A DNA stretch of 64,000 bases, taken from the NCBI RefSeq assembly GCF_003429005.1, contig NZ_QVQV01000001.1, positions 1,615,348-1,679,347 of the forward strand, read 5' to 3'. How positions within the stretch are numbered: position 1 is the stretch's first letter; each line of letters starts with the position of its first letter. Below the pieces are notes generated by a model. That model was given only the letters and a program-made list of their open reading frames with translations, was not told the DNA's origin and did not search any database. The stretch is from Paraburkholderia sp. DHOC27. GTDB taxonomy: Bacteria > Pseudomonadota > Gammaproteobacteria > Burkholderiales > Burkholderiaceae. Position numbers and translations under genes: made by a program. Positions 19,528 to 28,177 of this stretch are shown piece by piece.

Positions 19528-20580
19528 ATGCAATCTGCATGCAAGCGGCTTCGCCGTGTGCACTTCGGTCACCGGGCCATCATCGTTTTCTCCCTGCTTT
19601 CATCTTTCACAGTACAGGCCGTCGCCGAAGACAAGTTCGAGGTGCGAGATCTCGGCACGCTCTCGGGTTATACCAGTCAGGCTTCGAGCCTCAACGAGCG
19701 CGGCCAGGCAGCCGGCTTTTCGAACGTCGCGGATCAGAACCAGCACGCCACCCTGTATGAGGGCGGCAAGGTCATTGATCTGGGTACGCTGCCCGGCGGC
19801 CTCAATGCCGCGGCCGACGGGATCAACGATCGAGGCCAGGTGATAGGGTGGTCGGCCGTTGGCGGTAACGAGCAGGCCATTATCAACGAGCACGCGTTTC
19901 TGTATGAACACGGCGAGATGATCGACCTCGGCACGCTGCCCAATGGCCACACCAGCATAGCGAACGGCATCAACGATCGTGGCCAGGTGGTGGGGTGGGC
20001 GCTCAATGCACTCACGGATACGCGGGCCGTGCTGTTTGAAAAAGGCAAGGTCATCGAGCTGGGCACGCTGCCCGGCGGCTACTTCAGTGCGGCCTATGCG
20101 ATCAACGATCGCGGCCAGGTGGTGGGCTGGTCCACCAGCGCCACCTCGGGTAACGACCACGCGTTTATCTACGACCACGGCGAGATGCACGACCTCGGCA
20201 CGCTGCCCGGTGGCAATAGCAGCGACGCGTTCGGACTCAACAATCGCGGTCAGGTGGTCGGCCAGTCGCTCGTCGCCAACGGATACGAGCACGCTTTTCT
20301 CTACGACCACGGCGAGATGATCGACCTGGGCACGCTACCCGGCGGCAACCTGAGCATGGCATTCGGCATCAACGATCGCGGCCAGATAGTCGGTCAGTCA
20401 ACCGATGCAAGCGGAAACTTTCGCGCCTTCCTGTATGAACACGGCAAGATGATCGATCTCGGCATGCTGCCGGGCGGCAACACCAGCACGGCGACCTCGA
20501 TCAATGAACGCGGTGAGATTGGCGGCTACTCGGGCACACCGTTTACGCCGTGGCACGCCGCTATCTGGACGCGCAAATGA
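19528..20580 (+). CDS. HAF-repeat secreted protein
   Basis: 350 aa with an N-terminal signal (VFSLLSSFTVQAVAED). After it come seven tandem modules of about 45 residues, each with a [DE]LGTLPGG-like turn followed by an NDRGQVVGWS-type strand and an HAFLYEHGEM strand. This is the HAF extracellular repeat family, whose members may form a beta-propeller-like fold. Function is unknown; some are surface or secreted proteins. A strong AGGAGG precedes the ATG. The last module changes to LGMLPGG and ends in the closing strand HAAIWTRK. Confidence 0.87.
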   Translation: MQSACKRLRRVHFGHRAIIVFSLLSSFTVQAVAEDKFEVRDLGTLSGYTSQASSLNERGQAAGFSNVADQNQHATLYEGGKVIDLGTLPGGLNAAADGINDRGQVIGWSAVGGNEQAIINEHAFLYEHGEMIDLGTLPNGHTSIANGINDRGQVVGWALNALTDTRAVLFEKGKVIELGTLPGGYFSAAYAINDRGQVVGWSTSATSGNDHAFIYDHGEMHDLGTLPGGNSSDAFGLNNRGQVVGQSLVANGYEHAFLYDHGEMIDLGTLPGGNLSMAFGINDRGQIVGQSTDASGNFRAFLYEHGKMIDLGMLPGGNTSTATSINERGEIGGYSGTPFTPWHAAIWTRK

Positions 20581-20782
20581 CGGCTGCCGGTTGCCCACGG
20601 TAGCGGGCAAGGGTAGAGGGTTTGGCATGGGCTGTAGCGCGCGAACGTCCATGCCATTCGACTCAGAACCATAAAGTTTTCCTGATTTCTTTCCGTTAAC
20701 TTGTCAGCCCATTGGGCCTGGAGTTTTTTGCGTAGAATGCGCCTGCCAACGCGATACCCGGCGTAGAACTCTTTCATTTGCG

Positions 20783-21958
20783 ATGCACGTCGATCTTCTT
20801 ACCCTTTATTTCCTTGCGATCGGAACGCTCTTCGCCAGTTCCGGCATGACGCTCTGGGAACGACGGGCGCATCCCATGCGCAGCAGGGTACTCACGATTC
20901 TGGCAGCAGGCTACGCCACGCTCGCCATTGGCTGTGCCACGGTAACAGTCCGCCACTTCCTGCCCGGTGCGGCCGGCTCGGCGATAAGCAATCTGGTGCT
21001 CGTCAGCGGGTATCTGTTGATCCTGCACGGCGTCGCATCATCGAGCGGCCGGCAGTATCGGAACGGTTCTGTCGCGCTGCTCATCCTGCTGGCGCTCACA
21101 TGGGTCGCGGCCGGGACGCGTTGGGAAGATGCAGTGTGGTACTACGCCAGCGCGATTCCTATTGCGCTGGCTAGCGGCGTGACGTCGTATGAACTGCTGC
21201 GCGGCGATGGCCATAAAGTCAGCCAGTCACGGCACATCGCCGTGTGGGTGACGGGCATCCACGCGCTCCTGTACGCTGCCAGAGCCAGTATCTTGCCGTT
21301 GTTGGCTGCCCGCTACGGGCGGCCGCTGGTCGCGGTGGCCAGCGAAATGACCATGTACGAAGGCGTGCTGTATTCGGTGATTCTGCCGATGACCTTGTTA
21401 AAGCAGATTCGCGAGGAAACCCACGACAGGCTGCTGCTGGAATCGCAAACGGATTATCTGACGCGCCTCGGCAATCGCAGATGGTTCTTCGAAGAGGGCG
21501 CGCGTGTCATCGGCGACGAGACGCGAAACGGGCCGATTTGCCTCCTCGCGTTCGATCTCGATCACTTCAAGAGAATCAACGATCAATACGGTCACAAGAC
21601 GGGCGATGAAGTGCTACGGGTATTCGGCGAAATTGCCCGCAGCGTGATGAAATCCGATGCGATTCTCGCGCGTATCGGCGGAGAGGAGTTTGCTGCTTTG
21701 CTTCCCGGCCACGATGCGCGTAGTGCCAGAGAAGTGGGCGAGTCTTTCGCCAGGCGTTTCGCGGAGACAATCCCACGCAGCATCGATGGCGTGGCAATAC
21801 GCGCGACGGTGAGCATCGGACTCGCGCAACTCGGCTCTGAAGCGCCCACGCTTGCCGACCTGCTGGCCGCCGCTGATATGGCTTTGTACAGCGCGAAGGC
21901 GCTCGGCGGCAATCGGGTCGTCCTGGCGCCGACTGCGTCGCGCTCCGAAATCGCCTGA
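20783..21958 (+). CDS. Membrane-bound diguanylate cyclase (GGEEF)
   Basis: 391 aa. About six transmembrane helices (residues 1-205) are followed by a GGDEF domain starting DYLTRLGNRRWFFEEG. The active-site loop is GGEEF (residues 299-303), which is competent, and the metal-binding LLAFDLDHFKRIND is intact. It should make cyclic di-GMP from two GTP. The position of the inhibitory I-site Arg (RxxD, five residues before the loop) is Met-Lys-Ser-Asp here, so feedback inhibition is probably lost. No output domain is present. The ribosome binding site is weak. Confidence 0.88.
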   Translation: MHVDLLTLYFLAIGTLFASSGMTLWERRAHPMRSRVLTILAAGYATLAIGCATVTVRHFLPGAAGSAISNLVLVSGYLLILHGVASSSGRQYRNGSVALLILLALTWVAAGTRWEDAVWYYASAIPIALASGVTSYELLRGDGHKVSQSRHIAVWVTGIHALLYAARASILPLLAARYGRPLVAVASEMTMYEGVLYSVILPMTLLKQIREETHDRLLLESQTDYLTRLGNRRWFFEEGARVIGDETRNGPICLLAFDLDHFKRINDQYGHKTGDEVLRVFGEIARSVMKSDAILARIGGEEFAALLPGHDARSAREVGESFARRFAETIPRSIDGVAIRATVSIGLAQLGSEAPTLADLLAAADMALYSAKALGGNRVVLAPTASRSEIA

Positions 21959-21993
21959 AGACAGGCGCGTTCGCGCGGCCGCCTCACCCACAC

Positions 21994-22707
21994 CTAGCTG
22001 GCAAATTGCCGTCCCACGAAGTCGATATGCGCCAGCATGGCTTGCTGAGCCGCATCCGGATTCCGTTCACGTACCGCAAAGTAGATGGATTCGTGCTGGC
22101 GCATGCGCATGGCCGACTGCACGGCCGCGTTGGCGTTGTTCGCCGTGGCGTCGAAGGTGTTCGCGGCAATGTGGTCACGCAGCATCGTGATGACGCTTGC
22201 GTAGAACTGCCCGAGCATGCGGTTGTGAGCCGCCGTGGTGAGGGTGGCGTGGAATTCTCCGTCCATCCTGGCCTCAGCGTCGATATCGCGCTCGGCGATC
22301 GCGTCGTGCATCCGGGCGAGCAGGGATTCGAGTCTGTGCAGTTCATCCGGTGTCGAGCGTTGTGCCGCGAAACGCGCGGCCGCGCATTCGAACACCATCC
22401 GAAATTCGAGCGTTTCTTCGCGCAACGGCGGATGCTCGGCGATCAGCTGTAGCCAGGGTGATGCCAGCGTAGCGGATTGCCGCTGGATCACGTAGACGCC
22501 GCTGCCAGGCCGCGTTTCGAGCGTGCCTTTGCTCACGAGGTGCCGGATTGCCTCGCGCACGGTAGGCCGCGACACACCGAATTGTTCGGCAAGCGTCCGC
22601 TCTGCCGGCAAACGCGCAGAAACCGCCCAGCTGCCGTCGAGCAGCTTGTCCTCCATTTGCCGTACCACTCCGTCGAGGACGCCGGAAGAAAGCCTGTGAA
22701 ATCCCAT
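21994..22707 (-). CDS. FadR-subfamily GntR regulator
   Basis: 237 aa. The winged HTH (residues 8-75) contains LPAERTLAEQFGVSRPTVREAIRHLVSKGTLE. The C-terminal FCD domain has the metal/effector-site pattern with EFHATLTTAAHN and the final HIDFVGRQF. FCD regulators usually sense sugar acids or other carboxylates. It diverges from the dehydratase gene, and a palindromic site lies 16-30 bp upstream of its start. Self-repression together with control of the dehydratase-permease pair is therefore likely. Confidence 0.9.
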   Translation of the reverse strand: MGFHRLSSGVLDGVVRQMEDKLLDGSWAVSARLPAERTLAEQFGVSRPTVREAIRHLVSKGTLETRPGSGVYVIQRQSATLASPWLQLIAEHPPLREETLEFRMVFECAAARFAAQRSTPDELHRLESLLARMHDAIAERDIDAEARMDGEFHATLTTAAHNRMLGQFYASVITMLRDHIAANTFDATANNANAAVQSAMRMRQHESIYFAVRERNPDAAQQAMLAHIDFVGRQFAS

Positions 22708-22722
22708 ACCTGTATCGAGCGG

Positions 22723-22737
22723 ATTGGCCTGACCAAT
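22723..22737. promoter_or_regulatory. Putative FadR-type operator
   Basis: ATTGG and CCAAT flank five bases (ATTGGCCTGACCAAT). The overall form resembles the TGGTnnnACCA-like palindromes bound by FadR-subfamily proteins. It sits in the 130-bp gap between the GntR gene and the divergent dehydratase gene. Confidence 0.65.
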
Positions 22738-22837
22738 TTGTGCGAGGCCAGCAGAGAACGGACTATTGCCGGGATCGAACAGCGCAACCCGGTATCAAGA
22801 TCGTGGGCCTGTTCGTCCCCACATATCAGGAGAAAAC

Positions 22838-24367
22838 ATGGCGCATTCTACTTCACTGGTTATCCGGCTGCACGCTGACGACGACGTCGCCATTGCGCGC
22901 GGACCCATCGCCGCCGGCACGACCCTCCACGAAGCCGGTGACATTGTCACCCGCGCGGATATTCCGGGCGCGCACAAGGTCGCGTTGCGCTCACTCAAGG
23001 TGGGCGACGCCGTACGACGCTATGGGCAGATCATCGGTTTCGTCACGCAGCCGATCGAAGCGGGCGACCACGTGCACACGCAAAACGTGTCGATGGGCGA
23101 TTTCGCCCGCGATTACGCCTTTGGCGAGGACATGAAGGCAGTCGTGCCAGCAGCGGAAACGCGCACGTTCATGGGCTTCCGTCGTGCGGATGGTCGCGTG
23201 GCGACGCGCAACTATATCGGCGTGGTGAGCACGGTGAACTGCTCGGCGACGGTGACCAAACTCGTCTCGCAGCATTTCTCCGCGCCCGGCAAGCTGGATG
23301 CTTTCCCCAACGTAGACGGCATCGTACCGGTCACGCACAGCTTCGGCTGCTGTATCGACCACAACGGCGAGGGCGTACAGCAGTTGCGTCGCACGATTGG
23401 TGGATTTATCCGTCATCCGAATTTTGCAGGCGTGCTCGTCATTGGGCTGGGTTGCGAAGCGAACCAGATGGGCGCGTTGTTTATCGCCGAAGGTGTCGAG
23501 CCGAGCGCCGCGATGGTGCCGCTCGTCATCCAGGAGCAGGGCGGCACGCAAAAGACAGTCGACGCTGCCATCGCCGCCATTGAAAAGATGCTGCCGGTGG
23601 CCAATGAGGTCAAGCGCGAGCCGCTGCCCATCTCCTATCTCAACATTGCCTTGCAGTGCGGCGGCTCCGATGGTTACTCGGGCATCACGGCGAATCCGGC
23701 GCTCGGCGCGGCAGTCGATCTGCTGGTGCAGCACGGCGGCACGGCCATCCTCAGCGAGACACCGGAAATTTACGGCGCGGAGCATCTGTTGACGCGCCGT
23801 GCGGTGACCCCGGAAGTCGGCCAGAAGATCGTCGAGCGGATTCACTGGTGGGAAAGCTACGCGGAGCGCGAGAAGGGCAGCATCGACAACAACCCGACGC
23901 CCGGCAACAAGGCCGGTGGTCTCACGACGATTCTCGAGAAATCGCTCGGCGCCGTGGCCAAGAGCGGATCGACGCCGCTCACGGGCGTGTTCCGCTACGC
24001 CGAGCCGATCGACACCAAGGGCCTCGTGTTCATGGACGCGCCGGGCTACGACCCGATGGGCGCCACCGGCCAGATCGCGAGCGGCGCGAATCTCGTGTTG
24101 TTCACGACGGGACGCGGCTCGTGTTTCGGCGCTAAGCCGGCGCCGTCCATCAAGCTCGCAACCAACACGAAGATGTACACGCGCATGATCGACGACATGG
24201 ATATCAACTGCGGCGACATCATGGACGGCGCGGTGACGGTCGAGCAGAAAGGCCGTGAGATCTTCGAGTTGATCATCAAGATTGCCTCCGGCGACGAAAG
24301 CAAGAGCGAGCAACTCGGCGTCGGTAACGAGGAATTCGTCCCCTGGATGATCGGCGCGCAGATGTAA
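22838..24367 (+). CDS. Sugar-acid dehydratase, UxaA/GarD family
   Basis: 509 aa. The family dehydrates altronate (UxaA) or galactarate (GarD) with Fe2+. The N-terminal SAF-like domain contains GHKVALRSLKVGDAVRRYGQIIGF (GAHKVAL onwards). The catalytic part has the family's NYIGVVSTVNCSATV, THSFGCC, VIGLGCEANQ, CGGSDGYSGITANPALG and NPTPGNKAGGLTTILEKSLGA. The choice between altronate and galactarate is uncertain. The neighbouring keto-deoxy-sugar-acid permease favours a route producing such an intermediate. Start ATG at 22838 follows AGGAGA. Control is probably through the operator at 22723. Confidence 0.88.
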   Translation: MAHSTSLVIRLHADDDVAIARGPIAAGTTLHEAGDIVTRADIPGAHKVALRSLKVGDAVRRYGQIIGFVTQPIEAGDHVHTQNVSMGDFARDYAFGEDMKAVVPAAETRTFMGFRRADGRVATRNYIGVVSTVNCSATVTKLVSQHFSAPGKLDAFPNVDGIVPVTHSFGCCIDHNGEGVQQLRRTIGGFIRHPNFAGVLVIGLGCEANQMGALFIAEGVEPSAAMVPLVIQEQGGTQKTVDAAIAAIEKMLPVANEVKREPLPISYLNIALQCGGSDGYSGITANPALGAAVDLLVQHGGTAILSETPEIYGAEHLLTRRAVTPEVGQKIVERIHWWESYAEREKGSIDNNPTPGNKAGGLTTILEKSLGAVAKSGSTPLTGVFRYAEPIDTKGLVFMDAPGYDPMGATGQIASGANLVLFTTGRGSCFGAKPAPSIKLATNTKMYTRMIDDMDINCGDIMDGAVTVEQKGREIFELIIKIASGDESKSEQLGVGNEEFVPWMIGAQM

Positions 24368-24376
24368 GAACACCTC

Positions 24377-24394
24377 CCGGTTAGACCTAACCGG
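24377..24394. promoter_or_regulatory. Perfect 8+8 palindrome between dehydratase and permease
   Basis: CCGGTTAG-AC-CTAACCGG is a perfect inverted repeat immediately after the dehydratase stop. A second hairpin (GCGGGC/GCCCGC) follows at 24401-24418. No T run follows either. It may attenuate or process the mRNA, or be a second operator for the permease gene. Confidence 0.5.
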
Positions 24395-24498
24395 ACTCTC
24401 GCGGGCTGTTCGGCCCGCATCCCTTGCAGGTAATACGAAAAACGGCAGCGCGCCTGGGTCACGAACCTGGGGGTGCTGACCGGTGGAGACGATGTGCA

Positions 24499-25491
24499 AT
24501 GAAGATCAAGGAAACCATCGAGAAATTTCCTGGCGGGATGATGGTGATTCCGCTGCTGTGGGGCAGCCTGCTCAACACGTTTTTTCCCAACGTCCTCACC
24601 ATCGGCAGTTTCTCCACCTCACTCGCGCACGGCGCGCTACCCATTCTCGCGGCCTTCTTCGTTTGCATGGGCGCGGAAATCCAGTTGAAGACGGCGCCGC
24701 GCGCCTTGAAAAATGGCGCGGCCATTACGCTCGCCAAGCTGGCGAGCGGCGTCGCGATCGGCCTGCTCGTCAACTTTCTGTTCAAGGGCCGTCCCATCTT
24801 TGGTCTGTCCAGCATGGCGATCATCGCGGCCATGACCAATGCGAACATGGGTCTTTACGCGGCACTGACCAAGCAGTTCGGCGATGAGGTGGACCGCGGC
24901 GCGCTCGCGGTTTTGTCCATTCTGGAAGGGCCGTTCCTGACGATGCTCGCGCTCGGCGTATCGGGGCTCGCGAAGATTCCCTTCATCGATCTGATCGCCA
25001 CGATCCTGCCCATTCTGATTGGCATGTTGCTGGGCAATCTCGATCGCGACATGCGCGCTTTCCTGAAGTCGGGCAGCGACCTGCTGATTCCTTTCTTCGC
25101 CTTCGGTCTGGGTGCGCAGATCAATCTTCACGCGATCCTGGGCGCGGGCATGTCGGGCGTGCTGCTCGGGCTGGTGACGCTGATTGTTGGCGGTGCGTTC
25201 AATCTGATTGCGTCGCGGCTGGCGGGAGGGTCGGGCGTGGCCGGCGTGGCCGTCTCTACCACGGCGGGCAATGCCGTGGCGACACCGACCGCGATCGCCG
25301 CCGTCGATCCGCATCTGGCTTCGCTCGTCGCCATCGCGACGCCGCAAATCGCGGCTTCGACGATCGTGACCTCGTTGCTCGCGCCGTTTCTCACTGCGTT
25401 GTATGCGAAGTACAGCGCGAAGGGGAAGCCGAAAGCGACGGGAGAAGAACGGGTGGTTGGGACGATGGTGGAACAGGTGGAGCGGGTTTAG
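24499..25491 (+). CDS. kdgT: 2-keto-3-deoxygluconate permease
   Basis: 330 aa, the length of E. coli KdgT (327 aa) and alike from the start ([22 protein letters not shown]). The conserved [41 protein letters not shown] and [16 protein letters not shown] segments are present, with 10 transmembrane helices. It is a proton symporter for keto-deoxy sugar acids in the inner membrane. It follows the dehydratase by 131 bp, so the two form one sugar-acid utilisation unit under the FadR-type regulator. Confidence 0.9.
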   Translation: MKIKETIEKFPGGMMVIPLLWGSLLNTFFPNVLTIGSFSTSLAHGALPILAAFFVCMGAEIQLKTAPRALKNGAAITLAKLASGVAIGLLVNFLFKGRPIFGLSSMAIIAAMTNANMGLYAALTKQFGDEVDRGALAVLSILEGPFLTMLALGVSGLAKIPFIDLIATILPILIGMLLGNLDRDMRAFLKSGSDLLIPFFAFGLGAQINLHAILGAGMSGVLLGLVTLIVGGAFNLIASRLAGGSGVAGVAVSTTAGNAVATPTAIAAVDPHLASLVAIATPQIAASTIVTSLLAPFLTALYAKYSAKGKPKATGEERVVGTMVEQVERV

Positions 25492-25517
25492 GCACTGCCG
25501 CCGTTGTTATGCGGAAA

Positions 25518-25557
25518 CCGCCGTGGCGATCGTGATTCGCTACGATTGCCACGGCGG
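25518..25557. terminator. Bidirectional hairpin between convergent genes
   Basis: A 16-bp stem (CCGCCGTGGCGATCGT and its near-perfect complement, one G-T pair) with an 8-base loop lies between the convergent stops of kdgT and the anti-sigma gene. There is no strong T run on either side, but position and strength fit a shared terminator. Confidence 0.7.
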
Positions 25558-25572
25558 CAGCAACTTCGAGTT

Positions 25573-26415
25573 TTACCCCCGCGCCGTCAACTGCGCATAC
25601 ACATCGTGCGACAGTTGCAGCAACTGCTTGCGGTCGATCCCGCTCGAGATCGCATAGCCAAAATCGCCATCCACCCAGTAGAACACATTCACCGGGCCGT
25701 CCTGATACAGCTTGAACGCGGTGGTGTTCGAGTTTTCCTTGCGATGCGAGATGCACAGCGTCACACGCTCGCCCGCTGGCCCGCGATACATGAACTGCGC
25801 CACCGGTCCATCCGCGCCGGGCAGGATGCGACCGCCGCTCAGTTCGAAGCCGCTTTTGTCGAGCATCGGCGGGTGCACGTCGGTGCCGAGCTTGTTGGCC
25901 AGATACTGCACGAACTCCTGTTCGTGATCGGCGGCGTCCATCGCGTTCGGCCGGTCCACGGCGGGCATGTAGACCACGTGCGCCACCGCGGCCTGGCGGG
26001 CGAGGCCATCCGAGGCATCCGCGCTGACAGGACGCGTATCCGAGGTCGAGGCGCCGGGCGTACCTGGGACTGCTTCGGGTACGTTCTTGCCCATCTGCGT
26101 GCCCACGCCAATGCCGACGCCTAGCACCAGCGCCGCCGCCATCCCCGCGAACTGCGGCCAGTTGGCCGCATTCAGCCAGCGCCGCTGTTTGACAGGCGCA
26201 GGCGCTTGCAGGCGCTTGGGTACCGGCTCGTTCAGCACGCGGTCGTAGCGCTCGTGGAACATGTTGTTCAGCGAGAAATAGTCGCTGACCCGCGCGGCGA
26301 GTTCCGGATTCTGCTCGAGTGCGCGCTCCACCTGCGTACGGCGCTCGTCGGATAGCGTGCCGTCCACGTAAGCATGCAATTCTTCTTCGCCAATCGGCGT
26401 GACTGGTTCGTTCAT
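25573..26415 (-). CDS. Anti-sigma factor, transmembrane
   Basis: 280 aa. The cytosolic N-terminal helix domain (EEELHAYVDGTLSDERRTQVERAL) binds the sigma factor in this family. One membrane helix (about residues 87-107, FAGMAAALVLGVGIGVG) leads to a periplasmic domain of about 170 residues (VVYMPAVDRPNAMDAADHEQEFVQYL). There is no HxxxCxxC zinc motif. It overlaps the sigma gene by 4 bp (ATGA), the usual translational coupling of sigma and anti-sigma. It should hold the sigma factor inactive until an envelope signal arrives. Confidence 0.88.
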   Translation of the reverse strand: MNEPVTPIGEEELHAYVDGTLSDERRTQVERALEQNPELAARVSDYFSLNNMFHERYDRVLNEPVPKRLQAPAPVKQRRWLNAANWPQFAGMAAALVLGVGIGVGTQMGKNVPEAVPGTPGASTSDTRPVSADASDGLARQAAVAHVVYMPAVDRPNAMDAADHEQEFVQYLANKLGTDVHPPMLDKSGFELSGGRILPGADGPVAQFMYRGPAGERVTLCISHRKENSNTTAFKLYQDGPVNVFYWVDGDFGYAISSGIDRKQLLQLSHDVYAQLTARG

Positions 26416-26930
26416 CGCACCACCTGTAATTTCGCTCCGGGCTGTGTGCCCGCCATCAATGCCCTGAGCCGTTCGCGTCCGCGTGACAGGCGCGACATCA
26501 CCGTGCCAATCGGAATCTCCAGCGCGAGCGCCACGTCGGCGTAGCTCATCTCCTCGAGTCCGACCAGCAGCACGACCTGGCGCTGCTCGGTGGGCAAGCG
26601 CTGCAACGCGTAGTCGAGGTCGCGCATTTCCAGTGACCGCGTCTGGTCGGACGGCACGGCGAATTCGCTTTCCGCGACGCTGTCGTCGTCCACGGACACA
26701 TGCACCGCCCGTACCGAGGCCTTGCGTACCTGGTTCGCGAACACGTTATGCATGATCGTGAACAGCCACGCGCGCAGATCGGTGCCGGCCTGGAACAGTT
26801 CGGTGCGCCCAAGGGCGCGCTCCAGCGTGTCCTGCACCAGATCGTCGGCCAGTTCCCGGTTGTTGATCAGCGCTCTTGCGTAGCGCCGCAACCGTGGAAC
26901 GTGGTCCATCAACTCATCACGGATGTCCAT
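26412..26930 (-). CDS. ECF-type RNA polymerase sigma factor
   Basis: 172 aa, with only regions 2 and 4. Region 2 includes ADDLVQDTLERAL and LRAWLFTIMHNVFANQVRK. Region 4 is LPTEQRQVVLLVGLEEMSYADVALALEIPIGTVMSRLSRGRERL. The two are joined by an acidic linker. It directs RNA polymerase to envelope-stress-type promoters. Another anti-sigma-like gene lies upstream on the same strand (27236-28000), so it is flanked on both sides. I could not recognise an autoregulatory promoter upstream. Confidence 0.92.
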   Translation of the reverse strand: MDIRDELMDHVPRLRRYARALINNRELADDLVQDTLERALGRTELFQAGTDLRAWLFTIMHNVFANQVRKASVRAVHVSVDDDSVAESEFAVPSDQTRSLEMRDLDYALQRLPTEQRQVVLLVGLEEMSYADVALALEIPIGTVMSRLSRGRERLRALMAGTQPGAKLQVVR

Positions 26931-27235
26931 TGCCCTTACCAGTGAGATATTCGGCGCGGTCCGCCGGTAGCGGCGAACGACGGCATTTCAGGTGCAAACA
27001 CGCTAAACGGCATTTTATTCCCGCCGAATTGCCGGACGGGACATCTTCTGGCGGGGGCGGTCCGGTGAGGCTGAAAATCGGGCGGCCAGAGGTCGGCATT
27101 CAAAGTCCGGCACCCAGAGTCCGCCACCTAAAGGCCGGCACCCGAGGGCCGGCACCTGACGCCCCAGCCACACAAACCCTCTACTTCCAACTCCGGCGCC
27201 TGTCTACGCTACCTGCGTACAAGGCCCGGGAGCGT
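26931..27235. other. Intergenic region upstream of the sigma factor
   Basis: About 305 bp containing the 14-bp tandem array at 27077-27160 and presumably the sigma-factor promoter. No gene is seen. Confidence 0.5.
27077..27160 (-). repeat. 14-bp tandem repeat downstream of the anti-sigma-like gene
   Basis: Six units in exact 14-bp register. Three of them read, on the plus strand, GTCCGGCACCCAGA, GGCCGGCACCCGAG and GGCCGGCACCTGAC; the first unit (27077-27090) is the weakest. The array begins about 75 bp beyond the stop of the minus-strand gene at 27236. Confidence 0.85.
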
Positions 27236-28000
27236 TCAACGCACCGTCAGCGCGTCAGCGGCGCGCATCAGCCCGCGAGCGTCCGCAGTGCCGGCCAGCA
27301 CCCAGCGCTGGCCGTGCGCGGTCCATTCCAGCAGACGCAACGATCCGACCCGATGCGCGCCCCATTGCGGCTGGGCGCGCGCGGCTGTCGCGGCGGCCGT
27401 GAGCAGCACGATCGGCTGATGCTCGGCGTTCAGATACACATATTCGGTGGCGTGCGCGAACGGTCCGAGCGTCAGCGTGCGGCGGTTGACGGGGTGCATG
27501 CCCACGGCGCTCAGGTTAGGCGCACTGGCCTCGAGGGCGGCCAGGTCCCGCGGTTCTGCAACCGCCTCACCACTTCCCGAAGCCTGCATCAACGCCATCA
27601 CGGCCGCATTGTTCAGCGCCTGCTGCGATATCTGCGCCGCCGCCATCCACCCGCTTGCCGCCAGCACAGCCAGCGCTGCCACGAAAATCACGGCCATGCT
27701 CGTGCGCAGGGTGCGCAGACGTGCTGCACTGCCGCGCCATGCCAGCCATCTGCCGGCCAGCGGGCGCAGCCAGCGCCTGGCAGGGCTGCGCTCAGGCAAG
27801 GGGGTATCCGCGGGGCCGAACGAGCGCTGCATCTGCTCGTTGAGCCTGCCGTAGAAGGCCACCCGGCGTGCCTCGCCGGGACGTTTGCCCAGATAGTCGC
27901 GCAAATGCGCGGCGCGCTCCGGGGAGAGCAGGCCATCGGCATAGGCCTGGATGTCCCTTTCGGAGAGCGGCGGGTCGTGGCGGGGCGGGGTGCGGTTCAT
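27236..28000 (-). CDS. Anti-sigma-factor-like membrane protein
   Basis: 254 aa. The N-terminus (LSERDIQAYADGLLSPERAAHLRDYL) matches the same AYxDGxLSxER helix pattern as the anti-sigma at 25573-26415. One membrane helix follows (about residues 97-117, SMAVIFVAALAVLAASGW), then a periplasmic region. It lacks a zinc-binding motif. It is transcribed just before the sigma gene, but separated by about 305 bp that include a repeat array. It may be a second regulator of the same sigma factor or a diverged copy. The start is taken at the ATG at 28000. Confidence 0.75.
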   Translation of the reverse strand: MNRTPPRHDPPLSERDIQAYADGLLSPERAAHLRDYLGKRPGEARRVAFYGRLNEQMQRSFGPADTPLPERSPARRWLRPLAGRWLAWRGSAARLRTLRTSMAVIFVAALAVLAASGWMAAAQISQQALNNAAVMALMQASGSGEAVAEPRDLAALEASAPNLSAVGMHPVNRRTLTLGPFAHATEYVYLNAEHQPIVLLTAAATAARAQPQWGAHRVGSLRLLEWTAHGQRWVLAGTADARGLMRAADALTVR

Positions 28001-28177
28001 GATGTTGGCGGTTTCAAGAGTGCTTACCTGCGCTAACACCTGGCCTACGGTTTTATTCCTTAGGCGATTTTTGCCGGGATACGCATGCAATCCGAGCCCT
28101 CGCGCATGGCGCGGCCCGCCGCGTGCCACATTCGCCTGCGCTCCGCACTCTGCCCGTACTCCACGCTCAGCCTTCGC

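Noticed and set aside
22991..24499. A 502-aa minus-strand open frame opposite the dehydratase gene
   Set aside because: It is arginine/histidine-rich shadow coding of a well-supported plus-strand gene in high-GC DNA, with no ribosome binding site or family pattern.
27077..27160. CRISPR array or integration-site repeats
   Set aside because: Units are 14 bp, contiguous, without spacers, and no integrase or transposase is present.
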